This document shows, piece after piece, positions 31,282-40,167 of a stretch of 64,000 bases of DNA. The DNA comes from Anaerolineae bacterium (GTDB lineage Bacteria > Chloroflexota > Anaerolineae > B4-G1): assembly GCA_016783285.1 (NCBI GenBank), contig JADHWW010000001.1, forward strand, positions 23,861 to 87,860, given 5' to 3'. The number at the start of each line of letters is the position of its first letter. Position 1 is the stretch's first letter. Under the pieces are notes generated by a model. It worked only from the letters and a program-made list of their open reading frames with translations. It had not been told where the DNA came from and made no database searches. A program made the translations under genes and the position numbers.

Positions 31282-32934
31282 CTATCCTTGAATGCCCAGC
31301 CCGGCCAGCGCGTCCTCGACAGTCAGCCAGCCGGCGCCAGGGAAGAGCCGCGCCACCTGCGGGGCGAAGAGCGGCGAAGCGGCCAGCACCTCCGGAGGAC
31401 CGTCGGCGATGACCGCGCCCTGGCCAAGCATCACGACCCGGCCGGCGGCCTGCGCGGCCAGTTCGACGTCGTGGGTCACGAGCAGCACGCCCGCCCCCTC
31501 CGCCTGCCACTCCCGCAGCAGGCGCACCAGGTCCCGTTTGGCGGGGTAGTCCATCCCCCGCGTGGGCTCGTCGAGCAGCAGAAGGCGGGGCCGGGTGACG
31601 GTCACCGCGCCCAGCGCGACCCGTTGCCGCTGACCGACGCTCAGGTCGCGGGGATAGGACGCGGCCAGATCGCTCAGGCCCAGGCGGCCCAGCAGGCCGG
31701 CGGGGGCGATGGGGGGGTTGTCCAAGAGGCCGTGGTTGCGCAGCGTGACCGACAGTTCCTCCGCGACGGTGTCGGCAAACAGGAGGTCGTCCGGCTCCTG
31801 GGGCAGATAGCCGATGCTCTGGCAGATATTGGCCGTATCCTGCTTGATGAGCGATTTACCGGCCAGCACAATCTCTCCCCGCTGAGGACGCAACAACCCG
31901 ACGATACATTTGAGCAGCGTGGTCTTGCCGGAACCATTGCGCCCCATCAGCGCGACCAACTCTCCAGGGGCTATTTCCAGGTCGATCCCGCGCAGGACGT
32001 CCACCCGGTCGTAGGCAAAGTGCAAATTGGTAATTGTGAATTGCGGCTTTGGGCTTTGGGATTTGGGATTTGGGATTTGAGATTTGAGATTTGAGATTTG
32101 AGATTTGAGATTTGAGATTTGGGATTTCGCGGCGAAGTGGCGTCCCTCTTCAATGGTCAATGGCAGCGGTTCCCAGCCCAGTTCCTTGCCCAGTGTGACC
32201 AACGGTGGGGTCAGGTTCATCTGGCACAGGACGCGGCGCGGCGGGCCACTCAGTACCCCCCCATTGCCATCCCCTACAGGAGAGGAAGGCAGGTAGATCA
32301 GGTGGTCGGCGTGGGGCAAGATACGCTCCAGCCGGTGTTCGGCCAGGACAACTGTCAATCCTACGTCGCGGTTCAACCGCACCAGCGCGCCCAACACATC
32401 CTCGGCCGACTGGGGGTCGAGTTGCGAGGTGGGCTCGTCGAGCACGAGGACACGCGGGCGCAGTGCAAGCGCCGCAGCGATAGCGACGCGCTGTTTCTCG
32501 CCGCCGGAAAGCGTCTCCAGCGGGCGGTCGCGCAGAGGCGCCAGGCCCAGCAGATCCAGCACTTCCTCGACGCGCACGTGCATCTCGGCGGGCGGAATGG
32601 CGCCGTTCTCCAACGCGAAAGCGATTTCGTCCTCGACCCGATCCAGGACGAACTGCGCCTCGGGATCCTGGAAGACAAAGCCGACGACGCGGCTGAGCAC
32701 CTGCGGCCCTTCGGCGACGGGGTCGTGACCGGCGACGGTGACGCTCCCGCTCAGCGTGCCGCCGGTGAAGTGGGGCACCAGTCCGTTGAGACAGCGCAGC
32801 AGCGTGGACTTACCCGCACCGGACGGTCCGGCCACGAGGACGAACTTCCCCTCAGCGATGTGCAGCGTCACGCCGGCCAGCGCAGGCTGGGAAGAATCAG
32901 GGTAAATGTAGGTGAGATGGTCACATTGAATCAT
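31282..32934 (-). CDS. Fused ECF transporter ATPase (EcfA-EcfA')
   Basis: 550 residues; start ATG 32934 overlaps the EcfT stop by ATGA. Two complete ABC ATPase domains lie in one chain: domain 1 with Walker A AGPSGAGKST, signature LSGGEKQRVA, Walker B VLVLDEPTSQLD; domain 2 with MGRNGSGKTT, signature LSVGQRQRVA, LLLLDEPTRGMD. In ECF importers two such domains drive EcfT and the S component. The linker (about 265-300) includes a run of SQISNLK units encoded by GATTTGA repeats at 32059-32127, another in-frame repeat. Confidence 0.93.
   Translation of the reverse strand: MIQCDHLTYIYPDSSQPALAGVTLHIAEGKFVLVAGPSGAGKSTLLRCLNGLVPHFTGGTLSGSVTVAGHDPVAEGPQVLSRVVGFVFQDPEAQFVLDRVEDEIAFALENGAIPPAEMHVRVEEVLDLLGLAPLRDRPLETLSGGEKQRVAIAAALALRPRVLVLDEPTSQLDPQSAEDVLGALVRLNRDVGLTVVLAEHRLERILPHADHLIYLPSSPVGDGNGGVLSGPPRRVLCQMNLTPPLVTLGKELGWEPLPLTIEEGRHFAAKSQISNLKSQISNLKSQIPNPKSQSPKPQFTITNLHFAYDRVDVLRGIDLEIAPGELVALMGRNGSGKTTLLKCIVGLLRPQRGEIVLAGKSLIKQDTANICQSIGYLPQEPDDLLFADTVAEELSVTLRNHGLLDNPPIAPAGLLGRLGLSDLAASYPRDLSVGQRQRVALGAVTVTRPRLLLLDEPTRGMDYPAKRDLVRLLREWQAEGAGVLLVTHDVELAAQAAGRVVMLGQGAVIADGPPEVLAASPLFAPQVARLFPGAGWLTVEDALAGLGIQG
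32059..32127. repeat. GATTTGA/GGATTTG tandem repeat inside ecfA
   Basis: About ten 7-bp units; encodes the SQISNLK-type linker between the two ATPase domains. Confidence 0.85.
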
Positions 32935-33968
32935 CGCTTGTCCTCGGCTTGCCTGGTAGCGCTGACCACCGCCGGCACGAGCAACCCCAGCAACCCCAAC
33001 CCGATCAAGGGGTCGAAGGCAGGTAAGGTCAGGCCAGGGTAGGGTGAATAATAAAGTGTGCCTCGGTCCGTCAGAGGCAGCGGCAACAGGACCACGGCCA
33101 GCGTCAGCCCGCACCCCAGCACGACCAGCGTATCGCGGGCGGTCCAGTGAGATCTGCGGTAAATGGTGCGAGGGACGGCCCGCCCGGCCAGCCACACGAC
33201 GCCGATGATGATCCCTGCCCCCCCGATCATCGCGCCCACGGCCACATCCTTCCACGACGGCAAGAACAGGAACGTTAGCCAGCCTCCCAGCAGCGCCAGC
33301 AACCCCATCGCCAACACCTCTTGCGTGCGCAGCGGCTGCGCCCGGTCGGAGACGGCTCCGTAGCCGCGGGCGACCATCGCCTCGGCCAGCCCCATTGAGC
33401 GCTCCAGCCCGCTTACCAGCAGCGGCACGACGATGGGCAGCCAGTCGCGCAGGCCTCGCGCACGGTGACCGCGCACCGCCTGGGCCTCGCGGATGCGAGC
33501 CAGGCTGCGAGTTGTCTGCGGGACGAAGGTGAGGGCGATGGAGAGCACCACTCCCGCTTCGTGGAAGGCGCGCGGCGCGAGTCGTACCAGATCGCGCACT
33601 GGCGTCACCTGGTTGAAGACGGCAAAGCCGCTGAAGATGGCCGTCAGTGTGAGGCCGTTTATCGCCCCAAAGACGAGCGCCTCCAACGTCACCGGCCCGC
33701 CTAGCAATGGAAGCCAACCGGGCAGGCGAAAGAGCACCGTGTCACCTGGATGGGCGGTCAGGCCGTTGAACAGGGTGGCCAGAGGGACAGCCACGGCCGC
33801 GAAACGGAGCGGTGAAAGAGGCATCCGCCACCCCCGGGCTGGCGCACAGATGACGCTCACCACCATTGCGACTAACAGCAAAAGGACGACGTAGAGCGGG
33901 TTGCGGGTGGAAGAGGCCGCCACCAGCGTCGTCAATACCCAGAGAAGCCACGCGCGCACGTCAATCAT
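32931..33968 (-). CDS. ECF transporter transmembrane component EcfT
   Basis: 345 residues. Five to eight hydrophobic helices and the two coupling motifs with Ala-Arg-Gly (AQAVRGHRARGL and AMVARGYGA) that dock into the ATPase pair. N-terminal helix MIDVRAWLLWVLTTLVAASS. The start overlaps the EcfS end by 8 bp. A long C-terminal membrane segment (about 225-345) exceeds the usual EcfT length of about 260. Confidence 0.88.
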   Translation of the reverse strand: MIDVRAWLLWVLTTLVAASSTRNPLYVVLLLLVAMVVSVICAPARGWRMPLSPLRFAAVAVPLATLFNGLTAHPGDTVLFRLPGWLPLLGGPVTLEALVFGAINGLTLTAIFSGFAVFNQVTPVRDLVRLAPRAFHEAGVVLSIALTFVPQTTRSLARIREAQAVRGHRARGLRDWLPIVVPLLVSGLERSMGLAEAMVARGYGAVSDRAQPLRTQEVLAMGLLALLGGWLTFLFLPSWKDVAVGAMIGGAGIIIGVVWLAGRAVPRTIYRRSHWTARDTLVVLGCGLTLAVVLLPLPLTDRGTLYYSPYPGLTLPAFDPLIGLGLLGLLVPAVVSATRQAEDKR

Positions 33969-34791
33969 GGACAGGACGTACCTCGAAATGGAATCTGCGC
34001 CGAAAGCGGGTGAGCGCCCGCACCGTCGGCGCGCCCAGCAACAGGATCAGCGCCACGTTGCCCACCGCCCGCGTCATGTCCCAGCCCAGCGAAGTCACCG
34101 CGTAGAACGCGCCGTAACGGGCCAAGGTCTCCCCCAGACCAATGTGCGCAGCCCAGGTCTGCTCAACCGGCCCCGCCGCGAAAGGCCAGAAGTAGACGTT
34201 TATGATCACGCCGTAGAGCAGGCCCCAGGCGAAACCAAGGATGCATAGGGCGGGAATGTCCAGGGTGAGACGTGAAACGTGAGACGTGAAACGTGAGACG
34301 TGAAACGTGAAACGTGAGAACCAGCCAGCGGTCAGGCCGACCCAGCCCGCTGTGAACATCTGATACGGAAGCCACGGTCCCACGCCGCCGGTGATCAGCC
34401 CGGATGCGAGCAGCGTGAAGGTCCCCATCAGGAAGCCGAAGCGGCTGCCAAAGACGTAGCCGGCCAGGATGATGGGCGCGAAGATAGGGGAGAAACCGCC
34501 TGGCATAGGAACGGCGACCTCAATGAAACGCAGCACGCTGGTGATAGCAACCAGCACGCCTAGCATGGCGACTGTCTTCGCGCTGATCGCCTGTCCCTGC
34601 AGTTCCACCAACAGCGCGACCAGCGAAAGTCCCACCAGCGCCGTGGTCACCAGCGACGCGTCCTGGCCGTGGGCGATACCAATGGAACCGCTGGCCTGTG
34701 TGTTGAGGAAGAAGGGATAGACGAAGGCCAGAACACCGATGGCCGCGCTAAAAGTGTAGATGGACCCGCTGATGACCCGGCGCACGTTCAT
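33961..34791 (-). CDS. ECF transporter substrate-binding S component, probably for cobalamin
   Basis: 276 residues with six or more membrane helices (AKTVAMLGVLVAITSVLRFI, PMPGGFSPIFAPIILAGYVF, FGFLMGTFTLLASGLITGGV). S components bind the vitamin and give specificity. Cobalamin is inferred from the riboswitch, DUF4430 protein and btuR in the same operon. The N-terminal 75 residues add two helices. Residues about 176-192 (RFTFHVSRFTSHVSR) come from a GTGAAAC/GTGAGAC repeat at 34265-34318 that lies in a loop. ATGA overlap with the upstream gene. Confidence 0.85.
   Translation of the reverse strand: MNVRRVISGSIYTFSAAIGVLAFVYPFFLNTQASGSIGIAHGQDASLVTTALVGLSLVALLVELQGQAISAKTVAMLGVLVAITSVLRFIEVAVPMPGGFSPIFAPIILAGYVFGSRFGFLMGTFTLLASGLITGGVGPWLPYQMFTAGWVGLTAGWFSRFTFHVSRFTSHVSRLTLDIPALCILGFAWGLLYGVIINVYFWPFAAGPVEQTWAAHIGLGETLARYGAFYAVTSLGWDMTRAVGNVALILLLGAPTVRALTRFRRRFHFEVRPVHD
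34265..34318. repeat. GTGAGACGTGAAAC tandem repeat inside ecfS
   Basis: About seven ACGTGARAC units. Gives FTFHVSRFTSHVSRL in the protein. A similar run lies at the 45118 gene start. Confidence 0.85.
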
Positions 34792-36011
34792 CTCCGATGG
34801 GAAACCACGAAGACCAGCCAGCCGAGCAGTCCGCCAACGATAAGGCTGAAGGCGATGTAATCCAGCGGCAAGATAAAGGATGGACGCTCGTCGTCGGTTG
34901 TCTTTTGCGAGGAGTCGGAAGAGAGAGTTGGCGTAGGCATCGGCCGAACAACAGATGTGGGAGAGGGTGATGAGGACAGAGCCGCCACATGCTCAGGAGT
35001 GGAAGGAGGTGATGAGGATACGGTTGCTGGAGGCCGGATGGTGGGTGATGGCGGCGGGGATGAACCTGGCATGGACTGAGGAGTGGGAGAAGAGAGCGGC
35101 GGGGATGTGGATGTCGCAGGTTGGAGAGGGGGAGCGGGAGACAAGGACGGGAGCACTGTAGGTTGAGGGACAGCCATCGGCGACAGCGTTGCGCCAGTCA
35201 CACCCAGCACGAGCGTGTGGGTCTGCTCCCCCGCCGTGCTCACGACCCGCAGGTGGTATTCCTGCGGCGCGGTGGGGCAGACCTCACGGCCGCCGATGAT
35301 GTCCACGCGCTCCCCGTCCAGGTAGATCTCCAAGGCGTTGGCGGTGTCCCAGCGCACCATCGTGCAGGCGCCGGCGGGGATGGGGTTGCCATCCAGCCGG
35401 AACCAGACCACAGGGGCTGGCGGGAGCGAAGTAACAGTCGGGGGCGAGAGAGTATCGGTAGGCTGCGGATCGGCGGTCGGCATCGGCGCGGGCGAAGCGG
35501 CGGTCGGGGGCAAATCCGTGTCGGTGGGTGGAGGCGTGTCGGTCGGAGGCGGGGCGCAGATTTGATCGAACGGCACGATGGGCGGCAGTCCACCAGACCC
35601 CCAACTCCACCCCTCGACGTCACCGTTGTGGGCTTTGTAGCCGCTCGCGCCCCCTCCAGAGTAGGCCCAATTTCCATCAATCAGGTGCCAGTAGGACCAG
35701 TAGTCGGGAGAAGCGCAGAAGCAGTCCTCGACCGGGCAGCCTTCCCCCTCAATGCCGCAGACCGCAGCCCCCATGCCAGAATCGATAGACGCGACGACGG
35801 CCAGGCCGGAACGTGTCAGCACGTCGTAGCCGCTGATCTCCGCTTCACCGAACTCGATGCAGCGGGTGATGTGGGAGCCATCGCCAAAGCGCACGACCAG
35901 GCCGACGCGGTTGGGCGTCTGAGCACGTACATCCGGCGGGCCGGTCCCAACGACGGCCAATGCCAGTAGTACGGTCAATGCCAGGTAGGCGCCATGTACC
36001 CTACGCTTCAT
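34788..36011 (-). CDS. Surface protein with DUF4430 (transcobalamin C-terminal-like) domain
   Basis: 407 residues from ATG 36011 with GGAGGCAG upstream. Signal peptide (to about residue 31), then DUF4430 at about 35-140: VGLVVRFGDGSHITRCIEFG and the end YWSYWHLIDG...GDVEGWSWG, which is the pattern of the C-terminal domain of transcobalamin and intrinsic factor. Cysteine-rich insert (GCPVEDCFC). A central Ig-like part (VVWFRLDGNPIPAGACTMVR) lies between Pro/Ser/Thr-rich stalks, and a C-terminal helix (YIAFSLIVGGLLGWLVFVV) plus SHRR anchors it in the membrane. Likely a corrinoid-capturing receptor for the ECF complex. Confidence 0.8.
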   Translation of the reverse strand: MKRRVHGAYLALTVLLALAVVGTGPPDVRAQTPNRVGLVVRFGDGSHITRCIEFGEAEISGYDVLTRSGLAVVASIDSGMGAAVCGIEGEGCPVEDCFCASPDYWSYWHLIDGNWAYSGGGASGYKAHNGDVEGWSWGSGGLPPIVPFDQICAPPPTDTPPPTDTDLPPTAASPAPMPTADPQPTDTLSPPTVTSLPPAPVVWFRLDGNPIPAGACTMVRWDTANALEIYLDGERVDIIGGREVCPTAPQEYHLRVVSTAGEQTHTLVLGVTGATLSPMAVPQPTVLPSLSPAPPLQPATSTSPPLSSPTPQSMPGSSPPPSPTIRPPATVSSSPPSTPEHVAALSSSPSPTSVVRPMPTPTLSSDSSQKTTDDERPSFILPLDYIAFSLIVGGLLGWLVFVVSHRR

Positions 36012-36043
36012 AATACTGCCTCCGCAAAGGTAGGAATTCATTG

Positions 36044-36143
36044 GGGTGCATTTCATTTCGGTTGACAGAGGAGGGAGCATCCCCAGATGCGACCGGGGCG
36101 GCATCTGGGGATGCCTGCTCCTCAACTGATTTGAAACACACCC
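36044..36143. mobile_element. Element A, a 100-bp MITE-like element with 9-bp target duplication
   Basis: Inverted ends GGGTGCATTTCA and TGAAACACACCC. On both sides lies AATTCATTG (36035-36043 and 36144-36152), a 9-bp target-site duplication. It carries one internal 38-bp unit. It sits in the gap between the toroid gene and the DUF4430 gene, which is otherwise empty. Confidence 0.85.
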
Positions 36144-36160
36144 AATTCATTGAACTGAAG

Positions 36161-38398
36161 TCACTGCTTGGAGATAAACGGCAGGTAGACGTAGTAAGAC
36201 CCCGGTACGGGACTAGGTTCCAGTATGTCGCTCATCAATATGACGGTGTCGGTGATCGCGTCTCCATACTGTACCTTGTCCGCGTCCGTGAAGGTGGCCC
36301 GGAACTCATAGGTCACCGAGGCCGTGAGGGGCAGCGTGGCAGTATAGCAGCCATCGGCGCGGTGGACTGTCGTGCCCGTCACCCACGACGGTTCACCGGA
36401 GACGCGCCAGTCTAACGTGACGCTGCCGTCGGCGTCCAGGTCACTGCCGAAGGGGATCACCACGTCCACACTGTTGCCCCAACTCGCGCGTGGGGATGCC
36501 GCGACCATACGATCGGGGTCAGGTCCGCGGTTGACGCTGGCGAACGGCGCGAACGTGTGCGAGAGAGGATAGTGCACTCCCAGCAGCGCGGGTACAGCCT
36601 GTCGGGTGGAGAAGAAGTCGTCGGTGGTTCCAAAAGCGAAGGGGCCGTCGGACTTCTGGAGATCGAGCAGCGCATTGTAGGGGCTGTGACCACCCTTCAA
36701 CCACTTAGCGCTCACCAGATCCTCCCCTGCCGCCAAAAGGCCCTGCATGGCGTAAGCGGCAGAGTTGGCGCTGGGACTGCCAAAGGCGTCCCAGCCTCCC
36801 TGGGTATTCTGTTCGTTCTGTAGAGACAAGGTCCCGCTGACGACGCTGGTATCGGTGGCCGGCACACCGGCCGCGATCAGAGCCTGCAGTACCAGGCCCG
36901 TGCTACCTGGCTTGTCATATCCCCATGCATCTGTCCAGCTACCGTCGGGATTTTGGAGGCCCGTGAGGGTCTGTGTGGCGCTGATGGGGATGCTCTCGCC
37001 CGCTGCCGCAAGGCCCAGGATAGCGAAAGCCTGGTGCCAGGAATCGTTGGCATTGCCGAAGGCGCCCAGCGTGGGGCTGTACCAGGTGTTGGTGAGCACG
37101 TGGACGATGTTCACGCCGCCGAAATCATAAGCGTCTCCACCGGCGGCCTCGACCGCTACGGCTAACTTGCCCGCTGAGGCGGTGTCTAGGTAGACAAAGG
37201 TTGACGCGGTCGCCGACAGATAGTCCATCGCCGAAGTGGCACTGCCGGAGGCCACAACCGTATCAGGGTCTAAGCCCGCCGCCGCGTATGCCAGCACAGC
37301 GTCACACGTCGGGCCTGCGGGATGGCCGAAGCCGCCAGTAGGCCAGGAGCCATCTGGGTTCTGTAGTTCGTTCATCCAGGTGAGGGCTCGATTGGCCCGC
37401 TGCACCCGTCCGAAGACGGGCAGTGGCGCCTCGGCCAGGCCGCCGACGGCGTGGGCGCTGGCCAGCACAGCGTCCCAGCCACTGAAACTACCGTTGGCCT
37501 GCTGGAGGCTGAGCAGGTCATCGTGTGGCGTGCGTCCGCTGGCGGTGGCCCAGCTCACGGTCGCCGGGGTGTAGCCAGCCGCGACGAGCGCCTGGATTAC
37601 GGACGCTGTCGAGTCGCCGCTCAGGCTGCCAGACCATCCTGGCCAACCGCCGGAATCAAGCTGCTTGCTCCGCAGGAAGTCCAGCCCCTCCTGCACTTTG
37701 GCATGAGTTGGGTCCACGTGGCCGCTGGCGAGTAGAGCCTGGAGCACATACGCCGTGGCGTCCGCGTCACCGCCGAAACCGTGGCCCCATCCGCCGTCAA
37801 CCTCCTGCAGGCTGATGAGGAAATCAGTGGCCGAAACGGGCGCCGTTTCCTGCGCCGCCGCCAGGCCGAGAATGGCCCACCATTGGTTGACGACGCTGGC
37901 CGCGCTACCGGTGGTGCTGTACGCGCCAGTCGCGGCGTCATAGGTGCCGGTCAATTCGTGGATGATGTTCATCCCGCCGAAGCCGTACGGGTCCCCATCG
38001 CCAGCGACGACGGCCATAGCCAGCATGCCGGCCCGGCCAGGGTAGAGCGTGCCGGTGCTGTCGTGCGTATAGGTGATGGCCCGCGTCGCCAGGTAGTCCA
38101 GCGGTGTGTACCCGCTGATCGAAGTCATATAACTGATCGGGCGGCCGGCAGCAACGACCGGGACGACGGCCTGGATAGTGGTGTATTCATCGTCGTTGAA
38201 GCCGCCATTGGGCATTAACTGGGTTTTCAAGTAGCCCAGCGCGTCGCTGATCGCGTCGCTATGGTCAATCGTGGGGGCTGCCGGGGCCGGGGCGGGCTGA
38301 GCCTCCGCCGGGGCAGCGTGGAAACTCAGTGCCACGACCAGTCCGATGGTAATCGCAGCACCCAGAGTTATGTTCAGTACAAGATTGCACGAGCGCAT
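36161..38398 (-). CDS. Secreted alpha/alpha-toroid repeat protein (prenyltransferase/squalene-cyclase-like, transcobalamin N-domain-like)
   Basis: 745 residues. Signal peptide to about residue 34 (AAITIGLVVALSFHAAPAEA). About a dozen 45-50-residue helical repeats follow with the QxxDGGW signature (LISLQEVDGGWGHGF, LQNPDGSWPTGGF, LQKSDGPFAFG), enough for two alpha6/alpha6 barrels. This fold is used by the N-terminal, B12-binding domain of intrinsic factor and transcobalamin as well as by terpene cyclases; the cyclase DxDD motif was not seen. Residues about 630-745 are Ig-like. First gene after the cobalamin riboswitch, so a corrinoid-binding role is likely. Confidence 0.78.
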   Translation of the reverse strand: MRSCNLVLNITLGAAITIGLVVALSFHAAPAEAQPAPAPAAPTIDHSDAISDALGYLKTQLMPNGGFNDDEYTTIQAVVPVVAAGRPISYMTSISGYTPLDYLATRAITYTHDSTGTLYPGRAGMLAMAVVAGDGDPYGFGGMNIIHELTGTYDAATGAYSTTGSAASVVNQWWAILGLAAAQETAPVSATDFLISLQEVDGGWGHGFGGDADATAYVLQALLASGHVDPTHAKVQEGLDFLRSKQLDSGGWPGWSGSLSGDSTASVIQALVAAGYTPATVSWATASGRTPHDDLLSLQQANGSFSGWDAVLASAHAVGGLAEAPLPVFGRVQRANRALTWMNELQNPDGSWPTGGFGHPAGPTCDAVLAYAAAGLDPDTVVASGSATSAMDYLSATASTFVYLDTASAGKLAVAVEAAGGDAYDFGGVNIVHVLTNTWYSPTLGAFGNANDSWHQAFAILGLAAAGESIPISATQTLTGLQNPDGSWTDAWGYDKPGSTGLVLQALIAAGVPATDTSVVSGTLSLQNEQNTQGGWDAFGSPSANSAAYAMQGLLAAGEDLVSAKWLKGGHSPYNALLDLQKSDGPFAFGTTDDFFSTRQAVPALLGVHYPLSHTFAPFASVNRGPDPDRMVAASPRASWGNSVDVVIPFGSDLDADGSVTLDWRVSGEPSWVTGTTVHRADGCYTATLPLTASVTYEFRATFTDADKVQYGDAITDTVILMSDILEPSPVPGSYYVYLPFISKQ

Positions 38399-38534
38399 GG
38401 TTATCCTCCTAGTTGTAGTTGCGGATGATTTGAGGCTTTATCTGCAAGGTTGGCAGAAGCAGGCCCCATGCCGCAGGATGCACGGACGTGGGAGCCCGGC
38501 CCGCCATCTCTTGGATGGACGATAAGCCGAGCGG

Positions 38535-38575
38535 AAACAAAAGACCCTTCCCCTTACGTCTCTTGGGGAAGGGCC
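38535..38575 (-). terminator. Intrinsic terminator of the cobalamin riboswitch
   Basis: On the minus strand CCCTTCCCC (38573-38565) pairs with GGGGAAGGG (38553-38545), then TCTTTTGTTT. It lies between the aptamer and the toroid start, so it is the expression platform. Confidence 0.85.
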
Positions 38576-38624
38576 GTTGTTGCTGTAGAACCCTTCATAC
38601 GCCACCCCCTTTCCGCGAAGAGGT

Positions 38625-38812
38625 TATCATGGGCCGGCGGAGACGGGTGTTCTGGCTCCAACAACGGATTGAGAAATCCACGGACGAATCCGTTCGTGTT
38701 CTGCTCCGTTGTTGCTACAGTTGCGGGACAGTGCCGGACTTTGACCGGCTTCCCCCGTTATGCCCCTCGCATCCGGGCTTTGGGGCATCTCTACCGTACC
38801 AATATTCAATTG
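38625..38812 (-). ncRNA. Cobalamin riboswitch
   Basis: The minus strand 38754-38716 reads GGGAAGCCGG, TCAAAGTCCGGCACTG, TCCCGCAACTGTA, which matches the conserved core of the B12 aptamer (GGGAA...GGTGAAATTCC...CCGCxACTGTA). Upstream is ATGCCCC...GGGGCAT; downstream is AGCCAGAACACCCG in place of the usual AGxCAGGAxACCTG. Promoter at 38820, terminator at 38535. It would switch off the whole uptake operon when cobalamin is plentiful. Confidence 0.92.
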
Positions 38813-38819
38813 TGGTGAG

Positions 38820-38848
38820 AGTATAACACACAAGAGATGGGCTGTCAA
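38820..38848 (-). promoter_or_regulatory. Promoter of the cobalamin operon
   Basis: On the minus strand TTGACA (38848-38843), 17 bp, TATACT (38825-38820). Confidence 0.85.
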
Positions 38849-38891
38849 ATCGCGACGGCCCAAAAGCAACACTCTCCTCCTCAGCGCTTGC

Positions 38892-40007
38892 CTACTTACC
38901 TGCTCCCTCACGCCAGCGGCGGCGCAGGGCAAGCCCAGCACCCAGTGCGATGATACCCAGTCCAGTCAGACCCACGGGCAGCAGAGCCAGTCCACCTGAT
39001 TCGGGCAGGAGAATGACATCCAGAACCGGAGCCGCAACAGGCTCCGGCGCGTTGGCCACCCCGACGCGCGGCAGGTGCACAAAAGCATAGCCCGCTATGG
39101 CGGGAATCGCCTGCGCGGTCGCCAGCACGTTGGGGTAGGGCGCGGCTGCCTGCCAGAAGAAAGCACCGCTGCTGGGGTCGTGCAGCGCGACCAGCGCGCC
39201 GAGAGGGTCGGTGCCGCCGGGCGTCCAGTTGCCCAGCGGCTCACCGGCCGCCAGGAGCGCTTGCAGCACGACGGCGGTGGAGTTGGCGTCTGTATCGGTG
39301 CCATAGTCGGAGGGGTTCTGGTAAGGGAAGCCGCCATCGTCGTTTTGCACGCGGCGGAAGTAGGCGAAGGCGTCGCCGATCTCGTCCCGGTGGCCGGTGA
39401 CGATCAGCGCCTGGACGGCCAGGGCGGTCGTGTTGGTGTCACCTGTGCCGGCCGTCGTACCGCCGAAGAGCGCCCACGCGCCATCGGTACGTTGGTTATC
39501 CAGCAAGTACTGGGCAGCGCCGTCCGGGACCGGCTGACCGGCGATGAAGAGCGCCAGCATCGCCAGCGCCTGGTCGAAGATGGTGCCGCCGTAACTACCG
39601 CTGGTCTCGTCGTAGGCCGCGTTCAGTTCCGCAACGAGATCGTGCCCGGCGAAAGCGGTCGGGTGCTGCCCGGCAGCCAACAAGGCCAGTATGACTTTTG
39701 CCTTCAGTCCGGGCGTGTCTACCACGCCCCCTGCGACACGGGTGTAGAGGTAATCCAGTGGTGAGTTGCCGTCTTCCGACACCCATGTACTGACGTCCTG
39801 CCCGCCTGCAGCGATAGCCAGAACGATGTCGCAGGTCGTGCCCAGGTCGGAGCCCTCACCGAAGCCACTGCCGAAGCCACCGTCGGGCTGTTGCTGGGCG
39901 GCCAGGTAGCCCAGCCCTGCCTCCACCGGGTCCCCTGCCCAGGCTGGCAGGGTAAAGGTCGTAAGCAAAGCCAGGACAAGCCAACTCGCTACAAATGCAC
40001 GAGACAT
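38892..40007 (-). CDS. Surface alpha/alpha-toroid protein with LPxTG-like tail
   Basis: 371 residues. Signal peptide (LVLALLTTFTLPAWA), then about six helical repeats with QxxDGGFG signatures (LAAQQQPDGGFGSGFGEGSD, VQNDDGGFPYQNP), one barrel of the same type as the 745-residue protein. The end is LPESGG, a hydrophobic helix (LALLPVGLTGLGIIALGAGL) and RRRWREGAGK, the layout of a sortase signal; Ser-Gly in place of Thr-Gly is a variant. Own promoter at 40066. It is likely a second corrinoid-binding surface protein; the ligand is inferred from context. Confidence 0.75.
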   Translation of the reverse strand: MSRAFVASWLVLALLTTFTLPAWAGDPVEAGLGYLAAQQQPDGGFGSGFGEGSDLGTTCDIVLAIAAGGQDVSTWVSEDGNSPLDYLYTRVAGGVVDTPGLKAKVILALLAAGQHPTAFAGHDLVAELNAAYDETSGSYGGTIFDQALAMLALFIAGQPVPDGAAQYLLDNQRTDGAWALFGGTTAGTGDTNTTALAVQALIVTGHRDEIGDAFAYFRRVQNDDGGFPYQNPSDYGTDTDANSTAVVLQALLAAGEPLGNWTPGGTDPLGALVALHDPSSGAFFWQAAAPYPNVLATAQAIPAIAGYAFVHLPRVGVANAPEPVAAPVLDVILLPESGGLALLPVGLTGLGIIALGAGLALRRRWREGAGK

Positions 40008-40065
40008 CGAAAACCTCCTCTATGGGACAAGACCTGACAGGTCTGCTATATCTGATTGCGGCGAA

Positions 40066-40094
40066 AGTATAGCACGTAGGGAATAGGCTGTCAA
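40066..40094 (-). promoter_or_regulatory. Promoter of the 371-residue toroid gene
   Basis: On the minus strand TTGACA (40094-40089), 17 bp, TATACT (40071-40066). Confidence 0.8.
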
Positions 40095-40133
40095 ACCAAA
40101 CCTCCCGTCAATCTGGCTATCGGCCAGCCCCCC

Positions 40134-40161
40134 TTGCATTTGTGTGCCGTTGTGATATACT
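40134..40161 (+). promoter_or_regulatory. Promoter of selD
   Basis: TTGCAT (40134-40139), 16 bp, TATACT (40156-40161). Divergent from the toroid promoter, 40 bp apart. Confidence 0.6.
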
Positions 40162-40167
40162 CACGTC

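Noticed and set aside
32935..33717. N-terminal extension of the fused EcfA
   Set aside because: It is the wrong frame of ecfT; the ATGA overlap at 32934 gives the natural start.
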